From: Anthonomus grandis grandis
Taxonomy: Eukaryota; Arthropoda; Insecta; Coleoptera; Curculionidae
DNA length: 64,000 bases
Assembly (NCBI RefSeq): GCF_022605725.1
Contig: NC_065560.1
Span: 18,467,052 to 18,531,051 of the forward strand
Direction: 5' to 3'
Below the pieces are notes generated by a model, which was not told the DNA's origin, made no database searches, and saw only the letters and a list, made by a program, of their open reading frames with translations. The position numbers and the translations under genes were made by a program. Shown piece by piece: positions 30,553 through 43,069 of this stretch (positions are counted from its first letter, which is position 1; each line of letters begins with the position of its first letter).

Positions 30553-33500
30553 AGGGTTAAACAAATTTTATCTAAAAATTAAATTAAAATTAAATCGGAA
30601 CAGTAGATAACGCTATTAGTTATCGTATTTTCTTAATTCTGGTTATGTTCAAACTGTAAAAAAGATCATTTGTCTATCGTGTAAATGCGAAATCCTAATT
30701 TTAAATTAAATTTGATTCATAGATTACAGTAATATAGTGAGATATGAGTATTTTTTTAAAACACAATACTTCAAAATATTTTTAAAAATCATATAGCGTT
30801 AAACAAATTATATCTAAAAAATAAATTAAAATTAAATCGGAACAGTAGATAACGCTATTAGTTATCCTATTTTCTTAATTCTGGTTAAGTTCAAATTGTA
30901 AAAAAGATCATTTGTCTATCTTGTATATGCGAAATCCTAATTTTAAATTAAATTTGATTCATTGATTACATTATAGTGAGATATGAGTATTTTTTTAAAA
31001 CACAATACTTTAAAATATTTTTAAAAATCATATCGCGTTAAACAAATTATATCTAAAAATTAACTTAAAATTAAATCGGAAGAAAAGCAAACCCTAAAAG
31101 TTATCGTATTTTCTTAATTCTGGTTAAGTTCAAACCGTAAAAAAGATGACTTGGCTATCTTGTGTATGCAAAATACTAAATATAAATTAAATTCGTATAA
31201 TAGATAATAGTAATAGAGTGAGATGTAATTATTTTTTTTAAAAACAATATATCAGAGAAATTTTTAAAATAATTTACAGTACATCAAATGAACTTGAAAA
31301 ATTAAATTAGAGTCAAATCAAACAAGGCTATAGGGGATGTATTGTTCTATTTGCTTAACCCTGGTTATGTACCAAACTTAAAAAATATCATTGGAGTCAT
31401 CTTGTATAACCTAAATACCAACTTTAAATTACATTCAAATAATAGATAGCTGTAATAGAGTGAGGTATGACTATTTTTTTGAAACTTAATGCATCAAAAT
31501 ATTTTTAAAAATCACTTAGGGTTAAACAAATTATATCTAAAAATGAAATTAAAATTAAGTCGGAACAATAGCTAACGCTATCAGTTATCGTATTTTCGTA
31601 ATTCTGGTTATATCCAAAACTTAAAAAGGATCATTCAAGTCATCTTATATAACCTAAATAGCAATTTTAAAATATATTCGAATAATAGATAGCTGTAGTA
31701 GAGTAAGATATAACTATTTTTTTAAAACACAATGCATCAAAATATTTTTAAAAATCATTTAGGGTTAAATAAATTATATCTAAAAATGAAATTAAGTCGG
31801 AACAATAGCTAACGCTATCAGTTATCGTATTTTCATAATTCTGGTTATATCCAAAACTTAAAAAGGATTATTCAAGATATTTTGTATAACCTAAATACCA
31901 ATTTTAAAATATATTCGAATAATAGATAGCTGTAATAGAGTGAGGTATGACTATTTTTTTAAAACTGCATCAGAACGTAAAAAGGACCATTCGACTCATC
32001 TTGTATAACATAAATACCAATTTTAAATTATATTCGAATAATAGATAGCTGTAATAGAGTGAGATATGACTATTTTTTTAAGACACAATACATCAAAATA
32101 TTTTTAAAAATCATTTAGGGTTAAATAAATTATATCTAAAAATGAAAATAGAATTAACTCGGAACAATATCTAACGCTATCAGTTATCGTATTTTCGTAA
32201 TTCTGGTTATATCCAAAACTTAAAAAGGATCATTCAAGTCATCTTGTATAACATAAATACCAAGTTTAAATTAAATTCGAATAATAGATAGCTATAATAG
32301 AGTGAGGTATGACTATTTTTTTAAAACTGAATGCATCAAAATATTTTTAAAAATCATTTAGGGTTAAACAAATTATATCTAAAAATTAAATTAAAACTAA
32401 ATCGGAACAATATCTAACGCTATCAGTTATCGTATTTTCGTAATTCTGGTTATATCCAAAACTTAAAAAGGATCATTCAAGTCATCTTGTATAACCTAAA
32501 TACCAATTTTAAAATATATTCGAATAATAGATAGCTTTAATAGAGTGAGATATAACTATTTTTTTAAAACACGATGCATCAAAATATTTTTAAAAATCAT
32601 TTAGGGTTAAATAAATTATATCTAAAAATGAAAATAGAATTAACTCGGAACAATATCTAACGCTATCAGTTATCGTATTTTCGTAATTCTGGTTATATCC
32701 AAAACTTAAAAAGGATCATTCAAGTCATCTTGTATAACCTAAATACCAATTTTAAATTATATTCGAATAATAGATAGCTTTAATAGAGTGAGATATAACT
32801 ATTTTTTCAAAACACGATGCATCAAAATATTTTTAAAAATCATTTAGGGTTAAATAAATTATATCTAAAAATGAAATTAAAACTAAATCGGAACAATATC
32901 TAACGCTATCAGTTATCGTATTTTCGTAATTCTGGTTATATTCAAAACGTAAAAAGGACCATTCGAGTCATCTTGTATAACATAAATACCAATTTTAAAT
33001 TATATTCGAATAATAGATAGCTGTAATAGAGTGAGTTATGACTATTTTTTTAAAACACAATACATCAAAATATTTTTAAAAATCATTTAGGGTTAAATAA
33101 ATTATATCTAAAAATGAAATTAAAACTAAATCGGAACAATATCTAACGCTATCAGTTATCGTATTTTCTTAATTCTAGTTATATTCAAAACGTAAAAAGG
33201 ACCATTCGAGTCATCTTGTATAACATAAATACCAATTTTAAATTATATTCGAATAATAGATAGCTGTAATAGAGTGAGATATGACTATTTTTTTAAAACA
33301 CAATACATCAAAATATTTTTAAAAATCATATCGTGTTAAACAAATTTTATCTAAAAATGAAATTAGAATTAACTCGGAACAATAGCTAACGTTATCAGTT
33401 ATCGTATTTTCGTAATTCTGGTTATATCCAAAACTTAAAAAGGATTATTCAAGTCATTTTGTATAACATAAATACCAAGTTTAAATTAAATTCGAATAAT

Positions 33501-36500
33501 AGATAGCTATAATAGAGTGAGATATGACTATTTTTTTAAAACACAATGCATCAAAATATTTTTAAAAATCATTTAGGGTTAAATAAATTATATCTAAAAA
33601 TAAAATTAAAATTAAGTCAGAACAATAGCTAACACTATCAGTTATCGTTTTTTCTTAATTCTGGTTATATCCAAAACCTAAAAAGGATCATTCGAGTCAT
33701 CTTGTATAACCTAAATAGCAATTTTAAAATATATTCGAATAATAGATAGCTGTAATAGAGTGAGGTATGACTATTTTTTTAAAACTCAATGAATCAAAAT
33801 ATTTTTAAAAACCATGTAGGGTTAAACAAATTATATCTAAAAATGAAATTAAAATTAAGTCGGAACAATATCTAACGCTATCAGTTATCGTATTTTCGTA
33901 ATTCTGGTTATATCCAAACTTAAAAAGGATTATTCAAGTCATCTTGTATAACCTAAATACCAATTTTAAAATATATTCGAATAATAGATAGCTTTAATAG
34001 AGTGAGATATAACTATTTTTTTAAAACACGATGCATCAAAATATTTTTAAAAATCATTTAGGGTTAAATAAATTATATCTAAAAATGAAATTAAAATTAA
34101 GTCAGAACAATAGCTAACACTATCAGTTATCGTATTTTCTTAATTCTGGTTATATCCAAAACTTAAAAAGGATCATTCGAGTCATCTTGTATAACCTAAA
34201 TAGCAATTTTAAGATATATTCGAATAATAGATAGCTGTAATAGAGTGAGGTATGACTATTTTTTTAAAACTCAATGAATCAAAATATTTTTAAAAACCAT
34301 GTAGGGTTAAACAAATTATATCTAAAAATGAAATTAAAATTAAGTCGGAACAATATCTAACGCTATCAGTTATCGTATTTTCGTAATTCTGGTTATATCC
34401 AAACTTAAAAAGGATCATTCAAGTCATCTTGTATAACCTAAATACCAATTTTAAAATATATTCGAATAATAGATAGCTTTAATAGAGTGAGATATAACTA
34501 TTTTTTTAAAACACGATGCATCAAAATATTTTTAAAAATCATTTAGGGTTAAATAAATTATATCTAAAAATGAAATTAAAATTAAGTCAGAACAATAGCT
34601 AACACTATCAGTTATCGTATTTTCTTAATTCTGGTTATATTCAAAACGTAAAAAGGACCATTCGAGTCATCTTGTATAACATAAATACCAATTTTAAATT
34701 ATATTCGAATAATAGATAGCTGTAATAGAGTGAGATATGACTATTTTTTTAAAACACAATACATCAAAATATTTTTAAAAATCATTTAGGGTTAAATAAA
34801 TTATATCTAAAAATGAAATTAAAAGTAAATCGGAACAATATCTAACGCTATCAGTTATCGTATTTTCTTAATTCTGGTTATATTCAAAACGTAAAAAGGA
34901 CCATTCGAGTCATCTTGTATAACATAAATACCAATTTTAAATTATATTCGAATAATAGATAGCTGTAATAGAGTGAGATATGACTATTTTTTTAAAACAC
35001 AATACATCAAAATATTTTTAAAAATCATATCGTGTTAAACAAATTTTATCTAAAAATGAAATTAGAATTAACTCGGAACAATAGCTAACGCTATCAGTTA
35101 TCGTATTTTCGTAATTCTGGTTATATCCAAAACTTAAAAAGGATTATTCAAGTCATTTTGTATAACATAAATACCAAGTTTAAATTAAATTCGAATAATA
35201 GATAGCTGTAATAGAGTGAGATATGACTATTTTTTTAAAACACAATGCATCAAAATATTTTTAAAAATCATTTAGGGTTAAACAAATTTTATCTAAAAAT
35301 GAAATTAAAATTAAATCGGAAGAAAAGCAAACCCTAAAAGTTATCGTATTTTCTTAATTCTGGTTAAGTTCAAACCGTAAAAAAGATGACTTGGCTATCT
35401 TGTGTATGCAAAATACTAAATATAAATTAAATTCGTATAATAGATAATAGTAATAGAGTGAGATGTAATTATTTTTTTTAAAAACAATATATCAGAGAAA
35501 TTTTTAAAATAATTTACAGTACATAAAATGAACTTGAAAAATTAAATTAGAGTCAAATCAAACAAGGCTATAGGGGATTTATTGTTCTATTTGCTTAACC
35601 CTGGTTATGTACAAAACTTAAAAAATATCATTGGAGTCATCTTGTATAACCTAAATACCAACTTTAAATTAAATTCGAATAATAGATAGCTGTAATAGAG
35701 TGAGGTATGACTATTTTTTTGAAACTCAATGCATCAAAATATTTTTAAAAATCACTTAGGGTTAAACAAATTATATCTAAAAATGAAATTAAAATTAAAT
35801 CGGAACAATATCTAACGCTATCAGTTATCGTATTTTCGTAATTCTGGTTATATCCAAAACTTAAAAAAGGTCATTCAAGTAATCTTGTATAACCTAAATA
35901 CCAATTTTAAAATATATTCGAATAATAGATAGCTTTAATAGAGTGAGATATAACTATTTTTTTAAAACACGATGCATCAAAATATTTTTAAAAATCATTT
36001 AGGGTTAAATAAATTATATCTAAAAATAAAATTAAAATTAAGTCGGAACAATAGCTAACACTATCAGTTATAGTATTTTCTTAATTCTGGTTATATTCAA
36101 AACGTAAAAAGGACCATTCGAGTCATCTTGTATAACATAAATACCAATTTTAAATTATATTCGAATAATAGATAGCTGTAATAGAGTGAGATATGACTAT
36201 TTTTTTAAAACACAATACATCAAAATATTTTTAAAAATCATTTAGGGTTAAATAAATTATATCTAAAAATGAAATTAAAACTAAATCGGAACAATATCTA
36301 ACGCTATCAGTTATCGTATTTTCTTAATTCTGGTTATATTCAAAACGTAAAAAGGACCATTCGAGTCATCTTGTATAACATAAATACCAATTTTAAATTA
36401 TATTCGAATAATAGATAGCTGTAATAGAGTGAGATATGACTATTTTTTTAAAACACAATGCATCAAAATATTTTTAAAAATCATTTAGGGTTAAATAAAT

Positions 36501-39500
36501 TATATCTAAAAATAAAATTAAAATTAAGTCAGAACAATAGCTAACACTATCAGTTATCGTTTTTTCTTAATTCTGGTTATATCCAAAACTTAAAAAGGAT
36601 CATTCAAGTCATCTTGTATAACCTAAATACCAATTTTAAAATATATTCGAATAATAGATAGCTTTAATAGAGTGAGATATAACTATTTTTTTAAAACACG
36701 ATGCATCAAAATATTTTTAAAAATCATTTAGGGTTAAATAAATTATATCTAAAAATGAAACTAAAATTAAGTCGGAACAATAGCTAACACTATCAGTTAT
36801 AGTATTTTCTTAATTCTGGTTATATTCAAAACGTAAAAAGGACCATTCGAGTCATCTTGTATAACATAAATACCAATTTTAAATTATATTCGAATAATAG
36901 ATAGCTGTAATAGAGTGAGATATGACTATTTTTTTAAAACACAATACATCAAAATATTTTTAAAAATCATTTAGGGTTAAATAAATTATATCTAAAAATG
37001 AAATTAAAACTAAATCGGAACAATATCTAACGCTATCAGTTATCGTATTTTCTTAATTCTGGTTATATTCAAAACGTAAAAAGGACCATTCGAGTCATCT
37101 TGTATAACATAAATACCAATTTTAAATTATATTCGAATAATAGATAGCTGTAATAGAGTGAGATATGACTATTTTTTTAAAACACAATACATCAAAATAT
37201 TTTTAAAAATCATATCGTGTTAAACAAATTTTATCTAAAAATGAAATTAGAATTAACTCGGAACAATAGCTAACGCTATCAGTTATCGTATTTTCGTAAT
37301 TCTGGTTATATCCAAAACTTAAAAAGGATTATTCAAGTCATTTTGTATAACATAAATACCAAGTTTAAATTAAATTCGAATAATAGATAGCTGTAATAGA
37401 GTGAGATATGACTATTTTTTTAAAACACAATGCATCAAAATATTTTTAAAAATCATTTAGGGTTAAATAAATTATATCTAAAAATAAAATTAAAATTAAG
37501 TCAGACAATAGCTAACACTATCAGTTATCGTTTTTTCTTAATTCTGGTTATATCCAAAACTTAAAAAGGATCATTCGAGTCATCTTGTATAACCTAAATA
37601 GCAATTTTAAAATATATTCGAATAATAGATAGCTGTAATAGAGTGAGGTATGACTATTTTTTTAAAACTCAATGAATCAAAATATTTTTAAAAACCATGT
37701 AGGGTTAAACAAATTATATCTAAAAATGAAATTAAAATTAAGTCGGAACAATAGCTAACGCTATCACTTATCGTATTTTGGTAATTCTGGTTATATCCAA
37801 AACTTAAAAAGGATTATTCAAGTCATTTTGTATAACCTAAATACCAAGTTTAAATTAAATTCGAATAATAGTCAGCTGTAATAGAGTGAGGTATGACTAT
37901 TTTTTTAAAACTCAATGCATCAAAATATTTTTAAAAATCATTTAGGGTTAAACAAATTTTATCTAAAAATGAAATTAAAATTAAATCGAAAGAAAAGCAA
38001 ACCCTAAAAGTTATCGTATTTTCTTAATTCTGGTTAAGTTCAAACCGTAAAAAAGATGACTTGGCTATCTTGTGTATGCAAAATACTTAATATAAATTAA
38101 ATTCGTATAATAGATAATAGTAATAGAGTGAGATGTAATTATTTTTTTTAAAAACAATATATCAGAGAAATTTTTAAAATAATTTACAGTACATAAAATG
38201 AACTTGAAAAATTAAATTAGAGTCAAATCAAACAAGGCTATAGGGGATTTATTGTTCTATTTGCTTAACCCTGGTTATGTACAAAACTTAAAAAATATCA
38301 TTGGAGTCATCTTGTATAACCTAAATACCAACTTTAAATTAAATTCGAATAATAGATAGCTGTAATAGAGTGAGGTATGACTATTTTTTTGAAACTCAAT
38401 GCATCAAAATATTTTTAAAAATCACTTAGGGTTAAACAAATTATATCTAAAAATGAAATTAAAATTAAATCGGAACAATATCTAACGCTATCAGTTATCG
38501 TATTTTCGTAATTCTGGTTATATCCAAAACTTAAAAAGGATCATTCAAGTAATCTTTTATAACCTAAATACCAATTTTAAAATATATTCGAATAATAGAT
38601 AGCTTTAATAGAGTGAGATATAACTATTTTTTTAAAACACGATGCATCAAAATATTTTTAAAAATCATTTAGGGTTAAATAAATTATATCTAAAAATGAA
38701 ATTAAAATTAAGTCAGAACAATAGCTAACACTATCAGTTATCGTATTTTCTTAATTCTGGTTATATCCAAAACTTAAAAAGGATCATTCGAGTCATCTTG
38801 TATAACCTAAATACCAATTTTAAAATATATTCGAATAATAGATAGCTGTAATAGAGTGAGGTATGACTATTTTTTTAAAACTCAATGCATTAAAATATTT
38901 TTAAAAACCATTTAGGGTTAAACAAATTATATCTAAAAATGAAATTAAAATTAAGTCGGAACAATAGCTAACGCTATCAGTTATCGTATTTTCTTAATTC
39001 TGGTTATATTCAAAACGTAAAAAGGACCATTCGAGTCATCTTGTATAACATAAATACCAATTTTAAATTATATTCGAATAATAGATAGCTGTAATAGAGT
39101 GAGATATGACTATTTTTTTAAAACACAATACACCAAAATATTTTTAAAAATCATTTAGGGTTAAATAAATTATATCTAAAAATGAAATTAAAACTAAATC
39201 GGAACAATATCTAACGCTATCAGTTATCGTATTTTCTTAATTCTGGTTATATTCAAAACGTAAAAAGGACCATTCGAGTCATCTTGTATAACATAAATAC
39301 CAATTTTAAATTATATTCGAATAATAGATAGCTGTAATAGAGTGAGATATGACTATTTTTTTAAAACACAATACATCAAAATATTTTTAAAAATCATATC
39401 GTGTTAAACAAATTTTATCTAAAAATGAAATTAGAATTAACTCGGAACAATAGCTAACGCTATCAGTTATCGTATTTTCGTAATTCTGGTTATATCCAAA

Positions 39501-40371
39501 ACTTAAAAAGGATTATTCAAGTCATTTTGTATAACATAAATACCAAGTTCACATTAAATTCGAATAATAGACAGCTGTAATAGAGTGAGATATGACTATT
39601 TTTTTAAAACACAATGCATCAAAATATTTTTAAAAATCATTTAGGGTTAAATAAATTATATCTAAAAATAAAATTAAAATTAAGTCAGAACAATAGCTAA
39701 CACTATCAGTTATCGTTTTTTCTTAATTCTGGTTATATCCAAAACTTAAAAAGGATCATTCGAGTCATCTTGTATAATCTAAATAGCAATTTTAAAATAT
39801 ATTCGAATAATAGATAGCTGTAATAGAGTGAGGTATGACTATTTTTTTAAAACTCAATGAATCAAAATATTTTTAAAAACCATGTAGGGTTAAACAAATT
39901 ATATCTAAAAATGAAATTAAAATTAAGTCGGAACAATAGCTAACGCTATCAGTTATCGTATTTTGGTAATTCTGGTTATATCCAAAACTTAAAAAGGATT
40001 ATTCAAGTCATTTTGTATAACCTAAATACCAAGTTTAAATTAAATTCGAATAATAGTCAGCTGTAATAGAGTGAGGTATGACTATTTTTTTAAAACACAA
40101 TGCATCAAAATATTTTTAAAAATCATTTAGGGTTAAACAAATTATATCTAAAAATGAAATTAAAATTAAGTCGGAACAATAGCTAACGCTATCAGTTATC
40201 GTATTTTCGTAATTCTGGTTATATCCAAAACTTAAAAAGGATCATTCGAGTCATCTTGTATAACAAAAATACCAATTTTAAAATATATTCGAATAATAGA
40301 TAGCTGTAATAGAGTGAGATATGACTATTTTTTTAAAACACAATACATCAAAATATTTTTAAAAATCATTT
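30553..40371 (+). repeat. Higher-order repeat unit 3 (9819 bp)
   Basis: Third copy of the large unit, from the C-type landmark at 30553 to the next at 40372. B boxes are at 31273, 35513 and 38183. The first interval between B boxes (4240 bp) equals that of unit 1 (2651 to 6891), while unit 2 has 3755 bp. The later part is shorter than in unit 2, so whole-monomer gains and losses account for the length differences. Private variants include 'attaacttaaaa' near 31060. Confidence 0.85.
31963..31982 (+). other. Half-monomer deletion junction, copy 3
   Basis: Same join as at 3341, 10793 bp after copy 2. Confidence 0.85.
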
Positions 40372-41085
40372 AGGGTTAAACAAATTTTATCTAAAAATTA
40401 AATTAAAATTAAATCGGAACAGTAGATAACGCTATTAGTTATCCTATTTTCTTAATTCTGGTTATGTTCAAATTGTAAAAAAGATCATTTGTCTATCTTG
40501 TATATGCGAAATCCTAATTTTAAATTAAATTTGATTCATAGATTACAGTAATATAGTGAGATATGAGTATTTTTTTAAAACACAATACTTCAAAATATTT
40601 TTAAAAATCATATAGCGTTAAACAAATTATATCTAAAAAATAAATTAAAATTAAATCGGAACAGTAGATAACGCTATTAGTTATCCTATTTTCTTAATTC
40701 TGGTTATGTTCAAATTGTAAAAAAGATCATTTGTCTATCTTGTATATGCGAAATCCTAATTTTAAATTAAATTTGATTCATTGATTACATTATAGTGAGA
40801 TATGAGTATTTTTTTAAAACACAATACTTTAAAATATTTTTAAAAATCATATCGCGTTAAACAAATTATATCTAAAAATTAAATTAAAATTAAATCGGAA
40901 GAAAAGCAAACCCTAAAAGTTATCGTATTTTCTTAATTCTGGTTAAGTTCAAACCGTAAAAAAGATGACTTGGCTATCTTGTGTATGCAAAATACTAAAT
41001 ATAAATTAAATTCGTATAATAGATAATAGTAATAGAGTGAGATGTAATTATTTTTTTTAAAAACAATATATCAGAGAAATTTTTA

Positions 41086-41106
41086 AAATTCAAAATTCAA
41101 AGTTCA
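41086..41106 (+). other. Deletion with filler DNA in a B monomer
   Basis: The usual run through 'tttacagtacatcaaatg' is replaced by a short filler reading 'tcaaaattcaaagttc', after which the B monomer resumes at 'agtcaaatc'. The filler contains internal 'ttcaaa' repeats, as expected from an error-prone end-joining event. It is not seen in the matching place of units 1-3. Confidence 0.7.
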
Positions 41107-41520
41107 GTCAAATCAAACAAGGCTATAGGGGATGTATTGTTCTATTTGCTTAACCCTGGTTATGTACCAAACTTAAAAAATATCATTGGAGTCATCTTGT
41201 ATAACCTAAATACCAACTTTAAATTACATTCAAATAATAGATAGCTGTAATAGAGTGAGGTATGACTATTTTTTTGAAACTCAATGCATCAAAATATTTT
41301 TAAAAATCACTTAGGGTTAAACAAATTATATCTAAAAATGAAATTAAAATTAAGTCGGAACAATAGCTAACGCTATCAGTTATCGTATTTTCGTAATTCT
41401 GGTTATATCCAAAACTTAAAAAGGATCATTCAAGTCATCTTATATAACCTAAATAGCAATTTTAAAATATATTCGAATAATAGATAGCTGTAATAGAGTG
41501 AGGTATGACTATTTTTTTAA

Positions 41521-41540
41521 AACTGCATCAGAACGTAAAA
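41521..41540 (+). other. Half-monomer deletion junction, copy 4
   Basis: Same join as at 3341, 9558 bp after copy 3. The offset is shorter than the landmark offset (9819 bp) because a monomer and part of the B monomer are lost just upstream. Confidence 0.85.
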
Positions 41541-42081
41541 AGGACCATTCGACTCATCTTGTATAACATAAATACCAATTTTAAATTATATTCGAATAAT
41601 AGATAGCTGTAATAGAGTGAGATATGACTATTTTTTTAAGACACAATACATCAAAATATTTTTAAAAATCATTTAGGGTTAAATAAATTATATCTAAAAA
41701 TGAAATTAAAACTAAATCGGAACAACATCTAACGCTATCAGTTATCGTATTTTCTTAATTCTGGTTATATTCAAAACGTAAAAAGGACCATTCGAGTCAT
41801 CTTGTATAACAGAAATACCAATTTTAAATTATATTCGAATAATAGATAGCTGTAATAGAGTGAGATATAAGTATTTTTTTAAAACACAATACTTCAAAAT
41901 ATTTTTAAAAATCATATCGCGTTAAACAAATTATATCTAAAAATTAAATTAAAATTAAATCGGAACAATAGCTAACGCTATTAGTTATCGTATTTTCTTA
42001 ATTCTGGTTATGTTCAAACTGTAAAAAAGATCATTTGTCTATCTTGTATATGCGAAATACTAATTTTAAATTATATTCGAA

Positions 42082-42117
42082 TAAGAGATAACAGTAATAG
42101 AGTACTGTTATCTATTA
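42082..42117. repeat. Snap-back hairpin variant 1
   Basis: Inverted repeat with arms 'taagagataacagta' and 'tactgttatctatta' around the 6-base loop 'atagag'. One position in the stem is mismatched (G against A). In ordinary monomers the sequence after 'gtaatagag' is 'tgagatatga'; here an inverted copy of the preceding 15 bases has been inserted. Confidence 0.85.
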
Positions 42118-43069
42118 GACTAATATGAGTATTTTTTTAAAACACAATGCATCAAAATATTTTTAAAAATCACTTAGGGTTAAACAAATTATATCTAAAA
42201 ATGAAATTAAAATTAAGTTGGAACAATAGCTAACGCTATCAGTTGTCGTATTTTCGTATTTCTGGTTATATCCAAAACTTAAAAAGGATCATTCAAGTCA
42301 TCTTATATAACCTAAATAGCAATTTTAAAATGTATTCGAATAATAGATAGCTGTAGTAGAGTAAGATATAACTACTTTTTTAAAACACAATGCATCAAAA
42401 TATTTTTAAAAATCATTTAGGGTTAAATAAATTATATCTAAAAATGAAATTAAGTCGGAACAATAGCTAACGCTATCAGTTATCGTATTTTCATAATTCT
42501 GGTTATATCCAGAACTTAAAAAGGATTATTCAAGTCATTTTGTATAACCTAAATACCAATTTTAAAATATATTCGAATAATAGATAGCTGTAATAGAGTG
42601 AGGTATGACTATTTTTTTAAAACTAAATGCATCAAAATATTTTTAAAAACCATTTAGGGTTAAACAAATTATATCTAAAAATAAAATTAAAATTAAGTCG
42701 GAACAATAGCTAACGCTATCAGTTATCGTATTTTCGTAATTCTGGTTATATCCAAAACTTAAAAAGGATCATTCGAGTCATCTTGTATAACAAAAATACC
42801 AATTTTAAAATATATTCGAATAATAGATAGCTGTAAAAGAGTGAGATATGACTATTTTTTTAAGACACAATACATCAAAATATTTTTAAAAATCATTTAG
42901 GGTTAAACAAATTTTATCTAAAAATGAAATTAAAATTAACTCGGAACAATATCCAACGCTATCAGTTATCGTATTTTCTTAATTCTGGTTATATTCAAAA
43001 CGTAAAAAGGACCATTCGAGTCATATTTTTTTAAGACACAATACATCAATATATTTTTAAAAATCATTT

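Larger units (their letters stand above)
40372..43069 (+). repeat. Rearranged partial fourth higher-order unit
   Basis: Begins with the landmark and its C-type monomers like units 1-3, but soon departs. The first B monomer is gutted at 41088-41105, where 16 unrelated bases replace its 'tttacagtac' half. One A monomer present before the deletion junction in units 1-3 ('gtagtagagtaagat') is absent there and appears later, near 42350. A hairpin variant occurs at 42082-42117. Another internal deletion near 43024 joins 'gagtcat' straight to a T-tract. Confidence 0.7.
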
